From NCBI GenBank assembly GCA_902702965.1, contig CACRXP010000015.1, positions 2,266,013 through 2,330,012 on the forward strand: DNA of 64,000 nucleotides. The letters run 5' to 3'. Both the position numbers and the translations under genes were made by a program. The notes under the pieces were generated by a model. It did no database searches, was not told the DNA's origin, and saw nothing but the letters and a program-made list of their open reading frames with translations. Each line of letters opens with the position of its first letter. Positions within the stretch are counted from its first letter, which is position 1. The stretch comes from Spirometra erinaceieuropaei. Lineage: Eukaryota > Platyhelminthes > Cestoda > Diphyllobothriidea > Diphyllobothriidae. Below are positions 33,233 through 60,249 of the stretch, piece by piece.

Positions 33233-36200
33233 GTGACGCAAAAGTATGATCGCTTTTACCCGGAAGCAGATCCGTGTCCATAATAACTGCTGCCCCGTCG
33301 ACTGGCAGCCATATCTAGTAGAGGCATCATGAGGGATTTGAACACTAGCTGTATGATTCACGCATTTTTCTTGAAAGAACGTCAGCCGTTTAATGTTAAG
33401 GGTATAGTTAGCATTGGCTGTGGACGACGTTAATCAGTTAAATGCGAAGCACTGAAGTACCCAATGATTATAACCTCCACGTCGCTCATCGTTCGTGCTC
33501 CAAAGGTTTATGCGTCCACTGAATTATTTATGTCTGTGCTGTAGTAGACAAGTAGATATGGAACTGTACCAATGCCTGTGAGAATATTGACGACCGCAAT
33601 ATTTATTCGCTGGCAGATTCCCGAGCGATCAAGTAGGATGGGATTTAAATAGGACTCAAATTAATGGATACAAACTCACCCCAGAACGGTCTTTCCACAA
33701 AGTGACATATCTGGGGACAAACAATTTCGAAGTTTAGTACGTCTGAATATGTCCAGGTCCTCCTGATACCAACTATATTCGGGTTACTTTTCAATCTCAT
33801 CCAGTGACAATCGGTGAGCCTGAAATCTTCCTGTTTTCTGCTGTTTGCTACTATGTTGGATCATATTTATGCATTTTTATCATTAAAATATCAAGAACCT
33901 TCTTAATAACTATGTTGTCTGTGTCCTGTCTCTCGAAGACCTTATTACATTGTCGTACGACTAGGTTTAGAATGAGGATATTGTGTACTCTAAGGTCAAT
34001 CAGCTTCGTTACTGTCGAAAGTTTTTGGGTCGAACAGAACTAGCTATTACTTTCGCTGATGCGTCTCCACAATCCCAAAGAACATGGATAGCAGATTCTT
34101 CTGCTCGGATTTTTCTTAGCCAGAGTCGATACTGCACTCAGACGGATTTACTCTCTTATACTGACATTTGCTTAGTAGTCCTCGCTAAGGACGGTCTACT
34201 TAACTTGTGGGAGACTTTGTGACCTCAAACGCGCAACTATCACACGTCGAGACGGGAACAGAACGCCTTCAGGTAGTCCAAAGCTGCCTTGTGGTAAACT
34301 GGCTGTCGGAATGTGTGCGCATGTAAGGCGTGGAACGGGACATTACATATAATCGGGGAGTATGCGGGACTGTGACTGTGAGGAGTTGGATGACACTTGC
34401 TTCAGCCACGCAAACCTGCGGACGCCGCTTGGTTCTCTGTGGATAATGAAAGGCGGAGGAGAAATGTCTCTGTTTAATTTGGAGGGCAGCAATGCCACAT
34501 TTCAAAATCGCGCTTAGCAAACATACTGTAGTTACGGAAATGGTTCTGAGAACTCCGTTGGATAAGGATCGGGTGACGGCTCCCAAGCATTTGTGACACC
34601 CAAAGAATACCTACCATACTTATTTCATCCGACACGATCATTTCGGTTTGGTATTTCATCGTAAAAGGTTGGGTCGTCTGTTGAAGACGGTCTGGTGCAT
34701 TACCTACAATGACTTCGGCTCAGAGTTCAGAAGCGATCGTTGTAGACGGTCCGATGGATTGCCTACAGTGACCTCAGCTTACAGAGTTGAGAAGCGATTG
34801 TTATTGACACTTAATGTTCATTTTTTTAATTGTCCTGCTTAATTTTGGTTGCTAAATGTCGCTGCATTAAGACTTTTCTGCCCGAAAAACAAATTTCCTA
34901 ATTATCCTTACTTATTCGTACATGCCTCTATGTATACATAGGCTCCGCCTGTAAAATCCCTATTACCACCTTTCCCGTAAGACAGGCACCTTTGGCTGAT
35001 CGTGTGTGTTTGGGGGCCTTCACTCGATCGTTGCCCTCCGTTGGAGAACATAGGAAATCTGTTGTGGTATTTAAGCGAATTTTTGTCGAAAAATCTGTCG
35101 ATGGCAGACGCAAAGCGATGGAATTTTCTAAGAATCGGCGTGTGGATGTGTTTTCGCAACCGTGAATTGATGGTCACCTTTGTACCGGTAGAGGTTTGAA
35201 AATAGACGTGGCACAGTAGATATGCAGAGTGAGTCCGGGATGTCAATCCCATGAAGTTGTGGTTATCTACTGGATTATTGTCCGTATTCAACGTATCTTG
35301 TACATGCCTGTACAACATGATAAAACCTGCGACCCAGAATGCGTACCACCCTTCATTGTTGACGCTTATCATAGTAAAAACAAACCCACCACCGCGGAGG
35401 TCACCTCCACGACACTCGCAGTATATTGAAAGAACGAATTTTAGATAACATTTATCTGAAGCATATGGTCATTTCAGCCTGGACCGCTATATGCCCATAC
35501 TTTGGTACCCGGGGATTTTATCCACCTATGCCTTGGTGATTGAGTCGGTGACCTGACGATAGAATACTGGATCTAATGCCTAATTATCAAAAGATTCGGG
35601 CCCTTGATTACCAAATCCTAACTTTGAGGGATCCTCGACCGACGAAATAACCGTCGCAACCGTCTTTGTTCCTGTTGGCATTTCTTCTACGTCATTACTT
35701 GTCCTTGTGCAGTGGCCGCGATTCTATAACTCGAATTTTTAGGCAGAGCAAACGGATATGTTCCATACTGCATCCAACTAAGGGAAGGACTCCCCCGCGC
35801 AGCATATGTAGTGTGACACCCGCACTCTTTGCTAATTTATGTCTGCAATTAACTGTCCTTGGTACTATGTCGGTTCAAGGGTCGCACAGGATGTTACGGA
35901 TGAATCACTTATGATGTATCACCCTGTTCACTCCCTGGGTCAAATTGACATGGAGGGCCGTGTCCCAGCTTGAGAGGTCGTTTGTGATTTACATGTAGTT
36001 CAGTTGACTAATAACATTCCAAGTCTTGCAGTTCAGATAGATTGGACACGTTCCTTAGGATAGTGGTATATCTAGGGTAACAGGCAATGCCTTTAATAAC
36101 CCTACTGAAAACGGTACATAAAATAATGACGCCTGAATAAACACGTTACTAAAACGTTGTTAGTAACATGCACGTCTACATAAACGTTTTAGCAGCATGA

Positions 36201-36662
36201 GACTGCAACCTGAGCACCAGCAGTAGTTTTTCGTTTACGGAAAGAGCACCAGATGGTCCTTTTCATGTACAATTGAGATTATAGATGCAAATACATCTAA
36301 TCAGTACAAAATATAGCCATTGGCGAAGTTTGCGGGAATAATTTGCGTCAGACGTTCAGGAATGCGTTACGTTGGAAATGAACTCAGGAAATAATGCTCA
36401 TGGCCGGCCGTAGCTAGTACTGCAGTGAGAGTCGTCGTTTATCAAAAGCCAAACGATCCAACTGCCTCTTGAGTACAACCACGGCATCGGACTTCGCTGT
36501 TTCACTTGGGGGTGAATTCCAAGTGAACTAGTGACATCAGTTACCCAGGCTGTATTCAGCAGGCAGTTGGATCTTTTGATTTTTGTGTTATTTGTTTCCG
36601 GTGGAGTGGGATGGACTGACTTACCTAGTTAAAACTCATCCGCTGTCCCTGCCATATAGACG
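33233..36662. other. Long stretch without a recognised gene
   Basis: No host exon, RNA gene or repeat shared with the rest of the window is recognised. It includes one 154-codon frame (34908-35372 minus), listed separately. A c-poor, AT-rich composition suggests old intergenic sequence. Confidence 0.4.
34908..35372 (-). CDS. Unassigned 154-codon open frame
   Basis: The longest uninterrupted frame between the LINE and the MYT1-like gene. The product starts MISVNNEGWYAF and contains SRTHSAYLLCHVYFQTS and HRFASAIDRFFDKNSLKYH. I recognise no domain and see no strong splice borders. It may be a chance frame or a decayed element. It does not overlap any repeat family recognised elsewhere in the window. 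Confidence 0.2.
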   Translation of the reverse strand: MISVNNEGWYAFWVAGFIMLYRHVQDTLNTDNNPVDNHNFMGLTSRTHSAYLLCHVYFQTSTGTKVTINSRLRKHIHTPILRKFHRFASAIDRFFDKNSLKYHNRFPMFSNGGQRSSEGPQTHTISQRCLSYGKGGNRDFTGGAYVYIEACTNK

Positions 36663-36664
36663 TA

Positions 36665-37075
36665 CAATTGGTGGGCTAACTCATGAAATGTCAACCGAAA
36701 TTCCGAAATGCGTTTTTGTTTCGAAAAGATTAATTAAGTAGGGTTGTAAAACTAATCATTGCAAAGCATGATTCTATAATACTTCAGTTACCTCAAGATG
36801 CCGGCTTTAGAAATGACTTCTTTCTAGGTTCGTGCAAAAACTACACTCTGTAAAAATGGCTGCTTAAGTGGCATGCATTTTTCTCACTGATGTTCGATTC
36901 CCTTAACCACCCAATCATATGTCCTGGAAAACATGCATAAAAATATTCATTCTTTTGCTCATTTGGTAGAAAATTACGTCTTCTTCCGATTTTATACTCA
37001 AAGGAAGGGTATAATTCGAAACAAAAGCGAATTTCGGAATTTCGGTTGACATTTCATGAGTTAGCCCACTTACTG
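36665..37075. mobile_element. Foldback MITE, family B, internally deleted (copy 4)
   Basis: Left end CAATTGGTGGGCTAACTCAT and right end ttagcccacttactg are flanked by TA (36663-36664, 37076-37077). The left arm runs to about 36960 through gattaattaagtagggttg, then passes into tttatactcaaaggaagg and jumps straight to the outer right end. The core and most of the right arm are deleted (411 bp against about 970 bp). Confidence 0.8.
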
Positions 37076-37520
37076 TAGGTGAACGGAGCAAAACGGTGGG
37101 CCAGTGACTGAAATTGTAACAGACGGCCCAATCCATTCCATTTCTCCTAAAACAAACATCGGAAAGTATTTTTCTTGTACGATCGCTTCTGCGGGATGAT
37201 CAGCGCGTGCAACCTACAGGTATGCTGCTTCCTACTAACTTACAGTGTTATCGGGTGGTTGAGATATAAATAAATGCCGAGCAACCCCTTGAACTGGGTC
37301 ATGACGCCGTACATCGCGGTTTGGCTCAGCTCTCAGGAGGGAAGGGGGCATGTGCGACCAAAATAGCCATTGCCATTGCAAATCATCCAGTAGAGATGCA
37401 CATATATACCCTCTATGTCTGTCCTCCTAAAGGTCCGTCATTCAGAAGTCAAAATCATCTTCGGCGCTATTGCGGTGTTACTCTTTTCAAAGGAGTGTAT
37501 GAATTACTTTTCGCTTGATT

Positions 37521-38126
37521 CTAGGTACCTAGTTTGCCTGGTTGCCCTGTAAAGCAGGACTTTCATACCTCCGTCCTAAATTGTGGGGATGCGGCAATAT
37601 GGGATGGCTACAGAATGTCGCCAGCTTATACAATATATAGGTCCCACAGTCATTCCTACGGGTGCAAAGTATAAGTATTCCTCGTACCTGTTACGACACA
37701 TCTACATCCCCTTTCATCCCTTATTCCGTTTGGAAGATAAGCCTTAGTAAATGGATTAGGGAAGTCATTTGGTTAAGAATTTGGCTTTCTACTCGATTCT
37801 GTGCCTTTTCTAGGTACCTGGTTTGCCTGGTTGCCATATAAAGCTGCTGAACTTGTGGAAAAGTAACAGGCATGACTTTCATACCTCCGTTCTACATCGT
37901 GTAGATGCTATAGTATGGGAGGGCTACAGAATGTTGCCACCTTCTATTATATATATATATATAGGACCCACAGTCTCGCCTACCGGCGCAAAGTATAACT
38001 ATTCCTCGAACCTGTTGTGACACATCTACATCCTCTTTCATCCCTTAGTCCGTTTGAAAGATAAGCCTTAGTAAAGGAGTTGTGCAGTCATTTGGTTATG
38101 AATTTGGTTTTGTATTCGATTCTGCC
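37521..38126. repeat. Two-unit tandem duplication, about 285-bp unit
   Basis: 37521-37808 and 37811-38126 align along their length: tctaggtacct(a/g)gtttgcctgg at each start, then gactttcatacctccgt, ggctacagaatgt, gcaaagtataa, acacatctacatcc and gataagccttagtaaa. The second unit has a (TA)n expansion near 37948-37964 and an extra 30 bp near its start. No coding potential. Confidence 0.85.
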
Positions 38127-38819
38127 GTCACCCTAAACAATGCTTTTTGTCTTCATTACCTAATCCAAGATGTATGGCTTTCCAGATTCTCAGCTGTTCA
38201 TTAATTAGCGGTTTCTCAGATCCCTGTGCACAACTTTTCAAACGGTTTTCAGAAGATGTTTGCTAGATCGTCCGTATTCTACCCTGATGTTTTTCGGTGG
38301 TACTTGATTCCCATGGAGTGTGCCCTCACTCCCCAGTAATGTTATCTTGCCAAGAAAACTGCGATGATGTTGTTCGTATTAACTGCGCAACTTACCTTGT
38401 CTTTCCCACTGTGAACAGCAACTTGCAGCGCACGCATCCGGGGACTGTGAAGATGCTAATTATCAAACCCTGTTTTCGTCCGTTTTGCACCTGTTCAGAG
38501 TCAAAACCATTCCAACCATTCCAATGTACTGTGTAACTTCGTTATTTTAGATTACCAGAACGCCCACCTACTACCCTTATTCATATAAGGCTGTGCTGAT
38601 TTTACAGGAAACACCAATTCTACGACACTAAGTTGGCATGATGTACACACGTTCCTAAACTACCTTTTATCTGCCTTCGCCGCCTTTTCAGACCGCCTGA
38701 GTGATTTAGTTTTATTTCGTTTTGAACGTCATTGCTGCGAGCGCGTGGCTCGTAAACAAGACTGCGAATATGCAGCAGAAGCCAGCGTCCTAGGGGTACT
38801 GTCCTTGACTGACGAAAAA
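38127..38819. other. Unassigned stretch
   Basis: No gene or shared repeat recognised. Confidence 0.35.
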
Positions 38820-39108
38820 CCGGTCAGGTGTGGTTATGTAGCCCCACTTGAAGTAAACAAACACCAGCCACTTGTAATAGGGGACCGATGGTAAAGGGGG
38901 GGGAGCTTACAGGTGGGGCCGGGGAACGCACAGGCGACGAGGCCAAGTAGTTGTATGCAAAAGAAAAACTGACCTAACTCTATCCCCTAACCATAACCCC
39001 TAACCCTAAACCCCCAACCATAACCCCTAACTCTAACCCATAACACTAACCCCCAACCCCAACAGTACTGTGTCCATTAGGTGGGGCTACATAAACACAT
39101 CTTACTGG
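38820..39108 (+). mobile_element. Small inverted-repeat element carrying a telomere-like array (copy 1)
   Basis: The left end CCGGTCAGGTGTGGTTATGT and the reverse complement of the right end, CCAGTAAGATGTGTTTATGT, are terminal inverted repeats of about 30 bp, continuing as agccccac. Inside, at 38978-39064, lies a CCCCTAAC/CCCTAA array. A second copy in the opposite orientation is at 49674-49991. No reading frame. The flanks (gaaaaa, ggaaaac) allow a short A-run target duplication, but this is not decisive. Confidence 0.75.
38978..39064 (+). repeat. Telomere-like CCCTAA array inside the inverted-repeat element
   Basis: Repeated cccctaaccataacccctaa and similar units, about 87 bp of degenerate hexamer to octamer repeats. 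Orientation is C-rich on the plus strand. Confidence 0.8.
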
Positions 39109-40279
39109 AAAACTATCTGACGTTTCAACGAGCTAATGGTTCCCTGCACAGACGACTCACAGGAGTCAATGAATTGCTTATCTAAGCACTGCCACTAGCT
39201 GAAGATATCCTGCCCAGAGTCATCAGCCTGCGAAAATGTCGACAGTCAGCCAACAACGGAAAAAAAACAGGACTGTATGTAACCCGTCACACTTTTCTCC
39301 GGCAACGCCTAGGGCGGCAAACTGCAGGCTCCGAAGTCCTGTGCAACTCCTCCTTCAGACTGGATTTCTAGGCCAGCGTAGTTGTCATAACCGGACAGGC
39401 CTTCGGATGCTGTGCTAATTCCAAGTTCAAGGTCGCCAGTGCTGCACATGGGACAGACAGCCGGACTACATTTGCCTTGCCGGATCTGGCAGTCGCTTTC
39501 TGGCCGACGACAGTAAGATTGCATTTCTGATTGATACTTCATGGGTCGTTTCGACGTAACCATCTATTCTTGATAGGACACTTCTTTACTTTATGTCCGT
39601 CAAACGGTGAAGGACAGGGCTTGCTTATATCCGCTGGACTATCACGCCGCGTGACTTTCGAGTGAGGCAGGTGTTTGAAGAGAAGGGAGCACTTGAAGTA
39701 TCAAGACGAAAATGAGGCGATTTGCACTTACAGACGGCGTCACCAACTAGTGAAGCTGACGACCAGAGGGACGACCACCCTAGTCTATTCCAGCAAAGTA
39801 TACATCATGCCAAATGCTTTTGGGGGGTAAGTTTGCCACTGGAAGGCAAGGATTTCTGTGCGCCAGTCATTCGGTATGCAGACCACAGATACGACGACCA
39901 TCCATTTTTGGTGGTAGGGTCTAGAAGAAATATGTGTGACCTTAGTGTTCAGTCGCCACGCTCATCCATAGTATATGAAGTTCGCCTGAACTGGCGCATC
40001 CAAAAAACAGCCCTTTAAACGTTCTCTCTTTCTCTCTACTTGGCTGTCTCTTACGGTCTTCGAGGCGGCACTTGCAAAACCCAGCAACGCGGAGACATGG
40101 CACACGAAGGGGTGTCCCGCCACTTGTAGCAGCAACGGAGCGGAACGAGCAACAGCGTAAGTCAATCGCAGTACTGTTGGGGTGTGCATGGTTAACATCC
40201 TTCGGAAATCTACAGAACACCACATGCTGTAATTAATACCACCGTGAACGAGACAGTAATCACTCTAACTGCTATCTGC
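39109..40279. other. Unassigned stretch
   Basis: Short frames on both strands (84-98 codons) without recognisable domains. No shared repeat. Confidence 0.35.
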
Positions 40280-40400
40280 TATTGTCTCTGGTTAGCAGGA
40301 ATCCGAAGCAGCAGGCGATTATAACTCTCGTCCCAGCGATCATGCCTTCTTCTTCACGACTGCTTCCTGGGACTCGTTTCTTTGCCCCTATTGACAATCA
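40280..40400 (+). mobile_element. Penelope-derived tail fragment with a broken hammerhead
   Basis: Matches the tail at 26990-27095: 'aggaatccgaagcagcaggc', ctcgtcccagcgatcatgcc, and ttcttcacgactgcttcctgggactcg. The CTGATGA core is replaced by CTGGTTAGCA and stem II is lost, so the ribozyme is destroyed. Confidence 0.65.
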
Positions 40401-40683
40401 CTTTTACTGTCCACTGTTTTCCATCAGCATCCAGTCGCGCTCTTCCTTGGGATTTGAGGGTATAAGTAGTAGGTCGTATTATGGACCTATTCTACACGCC
40501 TCGGAGCACGTATTACTGTTGATTAAGTTTGTTACTACAACTGCCATCAATACCAATGCCAACATCACCAGTAATAATATTGCTGCCGTCTATAATTTTC
40601 TTTTATTGAGCATAAAACTACTATTATTACTTCCACTACCATCACCGAAAGTTATCATGCATACCAATGCCGCATTGCTTAAG

Positions 40684-41640
40684 GTAAAGTGACCGAAACT
40701 CCGAAGTTTGTTATTGACCGGGAAGGATTACGTAGATGGGATTGTAATACTGGTTATCTTATAGAACAATCCCAACGTATTTCAGTCAGGCCAGGATGCC
40801 GGCTTTTGAATGGGCTTCATTCCGGACGCCTTCAAGGACCACATTCGGTAAAAAAGATTACCACTTAATTATTATGCAATTTTTGCATTGATCTTAGCTT
40901 CCGTTATAAATTCGAACGTATTTTGTAGAAACCACGCAAAATTTTTTATTGCATTCTTTTGGCAGCAGATTACGTTTTCTTTAAACTTTTCATTTGCAAA
41001 GGAGTATCAGTACGTTTTAAGAAGTTTGTAGTTTTTATATTTGTTGAGATTGGGAAACGTCCGTTCACAGGGCAACTCACCTGTGTGTTCGTTAACACTA
41101 CTTATGAAGTATACAACATAGCTTACATCTACGGCAAATTTTTATGAGACCTATGTGACGTCCTCCTAATAACATAGAGAAATATGTGATTTTCGTGAAC
41201 AGAAAGTATACAGAATAAAGTTTTGAAACCGTTATCGCAAGCCTGACTGCAGATCGGGTACAAAATTACTCAAGAACTTAAAATGTTTCTTTAAAAATCA
41301 AAAGATTTCCTTTTTTCCAAATAAGAAATTTAAAGAAAACATAGTCTGCCACCGAACGAGTGCAAGAAAGACTAATTGTTGCATGTTTCCGCAAAGATAC
41401 GCTTCCCTTTATAAGGGAATCAAAAATCAATGGAAAAATGCACAATTATTGAGTGGCCATTTTTTATCGAGTGTAGTTCTTGCAGGCATCCGGAAAGAAG
41501 CTCATTCAAAATTCGGTATCCTGGTGTGACCGAAATATCCTGATAATCAGTATTACAACCTCGACTATGTAATCGTTTCTAACCAACAAAACACCTCAGA
41601 ATATCGGTTAAGGTTTTATGAGATAGATAACGTAGCGTAA
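40684..41640 (-). mobile_element. Foldback MITE, family A, strongly diverged (copy 5)
   Basis: The order of family A landmarks is kept: gaccgggaaggattac, ggattgtaatactggttatc, a core near 41040-41290 in minus orientation (acctatgtgacg, aatatgtgattttcgtgaac), and a right arm with tcaaaaatcaatggaaaaatgc and ggttttatgagatagataacg. Both termini have decayed, so exact ends and TA flanks are unclear. Confidence 0.65.
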
Positions 41641-41884
41641 TATTACACCGGGGAGTACCATTCGCACCTATGGTACCGTTAAGCGGGATAATCATATTAA
41701 AAACTCTGTTACCAAAAAACAGTTGTACTGTTAGCAGTACCAGTAGTTGTGGTAGTATTAATAGTTTTCGTACCGTTCCTAGAAGTGTTCGTGGTCGTAT
41801 TACTGGAATATTGATAGCAACATAAAGAACAGTGCTATTATTGTATCAGGGCTAAATAGAAAGGACCGAATACAAGAAAACTTT

Positions 41885-42255
41885 GGTAGAAGGACGCTCA
41901 CCGATCGTGTTACGAGACTCACTTATCTCGTTGGGCCTTACGAGCTTTCTCTCGAGCCCAACAAGCGGCCGCACAGCGGCACATGATATAGGCAGAGTAA
42001 CATTACCGACAAAGATATGGAAGACTGGAATGACCATTTCTGGCTTATCAGGTGTCTTCAGCCAGTCAAGCCCAACCCCGAGGTGTAGAACAACCGGGGC
42101 TCGATCCTGAGGCTTGCTAGTTAGAAGTCCAACGCCCCTAACCACTGAGGTGTTCCACACCTCGGAGTTGGCTATGAATGACTGACGACGGCTAGCAAAG
42201 CAGAAATAGCCATACCAGTCTCCCTTGTATTTGTCGGTAATATTATTCTGCCTTT
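41885..42255. repeat. Two SINE copies in opposite orientation
   Basis: 41885-42165 is a minus copy. It has the second module in reverse (accgatcgtgttacgagact, ctctcgagccc), then ttaccgacaaagatatggaa, the reversed B-box ggggctcgatcctgagg, and a tRNA-like head ending ctaaccactgagg. 42165-42255 is a plus body fragment (gactgacgacggctagcaaa, gccataccagtctcccttgt). It lies immediately downstream of the MYT1-like gene. Confidence 0.6.
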
Positions 42256-42578
42256 AAGGCAATCTTGTTCGCTATACGTACGCATAGTACTCTCTGTTCT
42301 GCCCACCTGAGGAAATGTGCTCAAAAACACAGGATTGTCACACCAAGGACCGCATAATATTCCCACCATCCATACCATGTCGACTGTTTGAAGCCGCTTT
42401 GAATTAACCTTTTTCTAGCCCGAGGAGGACGTTAGGACTCAACTTTGAAATCTTTATAATAAAGAAAGCGAACCAGATCCATGTGACAGCTAAGGCATAT
42501 TTGGCATTCCAGCAAAATAAATAAAGAACTGAAGTATGTTAAGGATGCATTCATAGAGGGAAAGTTTCTTTCCAGGAA

Positions 42579-57181
<14,603 letters not shown>

Positions 57182-57289
57182 AAAGTTGTCTGTCAGGTAC
57201 TCGCGAGGCTGGCCGTCCTTTGTAGTGCTCGCAAATTCTGTAGCCCGGACGAAGATGCCGCGCGTGGAGGGAGGTGGGGGAGGGGAGTT

Positions 57290-57400
57290 TTTACTCTGCA
57301 CACTTGCAACCAATCGCGTACAAGTCCGGCTGCCGCGATGCACGCGTCGGCGCGTTACTGCACGCTGATTGGTTGACGGAAGGAGCAGAAACCAATACAC
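57290..57400 (-). promoter_or_regulatory. Candidate CCAAT-box promoter region of the MYT1-like gene
   Basis: On the minus strand ACCAATCAGC (57362-57371) and a second ATTGG/CCAAT about 55 bp closer to the gene lie within a GC-rich, CpG-containing stretch 110-190 bp upstream of ATG 57181. Inverted ccaat also occurs at 57391. CCAAT boxes bind NF-Y. No TATA box is evident. An alternative reading is that this stretch is intronic, because ccgggctacag near 57236 could be a splice acceptor. Confidence 0.4.
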
Positions 57401-57825
57401 TCGTCGCTCCTCTTGCCACCCACTCCCACGTCGAAGTTCGCGGTACAGCCAAGCACGCGCCAGTGCCTTTGGCGCAGAACTTGCAACCCTATGCTTGATG
57501 TCCTTTCAGAAATGTGTGTGGGCGCGTCATCAGAAATTCGACGGGAAATAATGTGCAGAACTTACACGTCAGGCAGTCAGGAGTGGTCTGTGTAACGCAT
57601 TTAGCGCGGGGTAAAAGGTTTTTTGAGCAAATTACATACTGCTGTCTGATTACGAACCAGTGCCAAGGAGTTCAAGGGGGGAAATTACAAAGTTTATCCT
57701 TCAACCGCAGGAAGGCGGCCAGCCTGTTAGTTTATCGCTTGTAATATGAGTGAGGTACAGCCGTTTCCTGCCTTTAAGCACACTACTACGCCCCAAGCCG
57801 ACATAATTGGCATCTCAAGACATAC
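57401..57825. other. Upstream flank of the MYT1-like gene
   Basis: Short frames only. No repeat or gene recognised before the foldback element. Confidence 0.35.
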
Positions 57826-57827
57826 TA

Positions 57828-58813
57828 CAGTGCGTGACCGATCTCATGAAATGTTGGACGAAATTCTGAAATGCGTTTTTGATTATGAAGGATTACTTAA
57901 GTGGGTTTGTAATACTGATTATCCTGCAGAAATGTCCTATTTTATTTCGGACTCGCCAGGATATCGGCTTTCGAATGCACTTATTTTCGAAGGCATACAG
58001 AAACCGCAGTCGTTAAAAATTACTACCTAGGCAGCATGCATTTTCCCCGTTGATTTTCGGTGATCTTGCAAATTCAAATATTTTTTATGGAAACCGCGAA
58101 AAGAATATGCTTTCTTTCAGTCGTTTGATAGAGAATCACGTCAGCTTTATATTTTATACTCGAGGGAGTTGTATAATTAGGTCTTAAAAAAGTTTACTAG
58201 TTCCCGAAGAATTTGGAGCCTGATCAGTCGTTGCATTAGCGTTTAGCGACTTCAGTCAACATTCATTTCCGCATAAGGAAAATCACATATTCTCCCATGC
58301 TTTTAAGAAGATATCGTCTAGAGTTCATAAAATTTTTCAATGGATGCGGACCGTGTTGCAAATTTCACGAGGACCATTGCTAAACGGGCACGTTCGATGC
58401 TGTATGCATGGACACCACACGGTCTTAAAAATCTCACAGTTACAAACTTTTTCAAAACCAAAAGATAACTTTTCTCAGGGTATAAAATGGAAAGATAAAG
58501 TGATTTTCTACCAAAGGAATAAAGGAAAGCATATTTTGTGCATGTTTTCTATGAAGTTTATTTGAATCTATACGATCATCGAGAATCAGCGTGAAAAATG
58601 CATGCTACATAAGTAGTCATTTTTTTAACGAGCGTGGTTTCCGCAGAAGGTCAAAAAGGAGTGCATTTAAAGGTCGACATCCTGGCGAGTATGAAATAAT
58701 ATAGGCTTATTCTGCATGATAATCAATATAACAACCCCACCTACGTAATCCTCTCTAATCGAAAACGCGTTTCAGAATCTCGGCCAGTATTTCATGAGAT
58801 CGGTCACGTACTG
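57828..58813 (+). mobile_element. Foldback MITE, family A, complete (copy 8)
   Basis: CAGTGCGTGACCGATCTCAT and the inverted end gatcggtcacgtactg are flanked by TA (57826-57827, 58814-58815). It is 986 bp, the same length as copy 1, with the core in the same orientation (cctgatcagtcgttgcatta at about 58217). Confidence 0.85.
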
Positions 58814-58815
58814 TA

Positions 58816-59242
58816 GCTTCATCAGACGATTGTAGAACCTGTGAAAACGTGATTTCTTCCTCCCCCCTTCACTGGGTTGTAAAATGCAACACATAGTACA
58901 GGACCTAGAAGTATCAGTATTGCAGGAAAAGTTCACTGGGATTCATAGTAATCTCCGCCTGGCAACAACAAATCGCTGCCTGGTAAAGAATGCTCCAGTT
59001 TCGTAACACAGCCCTTAATGGCGGTAGAACTTTTTCCTTGGTATGTGTCTAAAAAGGCAAGGCGAATACATGAGACGAAGCATAAATGAATAAGAAGCCC
59101 GCTACGGATTTGATTTACCTCCAGAAATCGGCGTAAATGTGAAAATCCACAAAATAAAACAACGTTGTTAGAGGCTTAATCAGTCCGAGGCAAAAACGGG
59201 TGTTGAACAGTGCACCACGGATTACTCTGGCAAAGACAGATT
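58816..59242. other. Unassigned spacer between two foldback MITEs
   Basis: No gene or shared repeat recognised. Confidence 0.35.
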
Positions 59243-59244
59243 TA

Positions 59245-60249
59245 CAGTCAGTGACCGATCTCATGAAGTGCTCGCGGAAATTCTGAAATACGTTTTCGAT
59301 TAGGAAGGCCTAATCAAGTAAGGTTGTAATACTGGCTGGCACACAACGTATTTCCATAGTACTTCGGATTTGTCTGGATGCTAGCTTTTGTGCATATTTA
59401 TTTTTCGACCGAGTGCAAAAACTCCATTTGTTGAACATAACTACTTTACTGTTTAGCATTTCCTCATTGATTTCCAAGTAGCCCTATAAAAGAAAATATA
59501 TTTTGCAGAAAGCATGCATGGAAATAGCCCTTATTGAACTTATCTGATAGCACATTCCGTCTTTGAATTTCGTCCCCAAAGAAAGTGAAACCTTCGGCTT
59601 TTAGAAAAAATTTTATTCCCGAATAATTTCGAGTTCAGTCTGCGTTGCTTTGGCATTTAGAGGTTTTAACTTTACGCGATGTTTTTTTTTCACGTAGAGC
59701 TCATACAGAGCTCATAAAACGTTACAATGCACGTAAGCTATTTTGTATACTGAGTGTGGAGGTCAATAGACGAACAGGTGAGAAACACTGGGAATGGACA
59801 TTACACGGTCTTAAAAAGTTTCTCTATTAGAATCTTTCCCCAAAACCGAAAGCTACTCTTTCTTCGTGCATAAAGTTTGGATAATGTGTAATTTTTGCAC
59901 CGGATGAGCACAGGAAGAAATATTACTTTGCATGCTTTCAAAGCAATATATTTGAATTTACAAGGTCATCGTAAATCAGTGGTGAAATGCAAAATAATAA
60001 GGTGATCTACCCTCCTCGGAAATCAATGAGAACAATTCATGCTTCTTAAGTAGTCATTTTTTACAGAGTGTGGTTTTTATATGCAGTCGGATGGAAGTTC
60101 ATTCGAAAGCCGGCATCCTGAGGCAAATGAAATATTATAGAATTATGTTGCACAATGATTGGTTTGACAACCCTACTTAATTAATCTTTTCGAAACGAAA
60201 ACGCATTTCAGAATTTCGGTTGACATTTCATGGATTAGCCCACCTACAG
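59245..60249 (+). mobile_element. Foldback MITE, chimera of family A (left) and family B (right), copy 9
   Basis: The left terminus CAGTCAGTGACCGATCTCAT and arm are family A. The right terminus (aatttcggttgacatttcat, ggattagcccacctacag) and arm (gtttttatatgcagtcggat, ccctacttaattaatctttt) are family B. Near 59965-60030 the motif atcg(t)aaatcagtg..gaaatgc occurs twice, marking the junction. TA flanks are present (59243-59244, 60250-60251). Confidence 0.78.

Noticed and set aside
37948..37966. A TATA-box promoter in the (TA)n run
   Set aside because: It is a microsatellite expansion inside a tandem duplication with no gene downstream.
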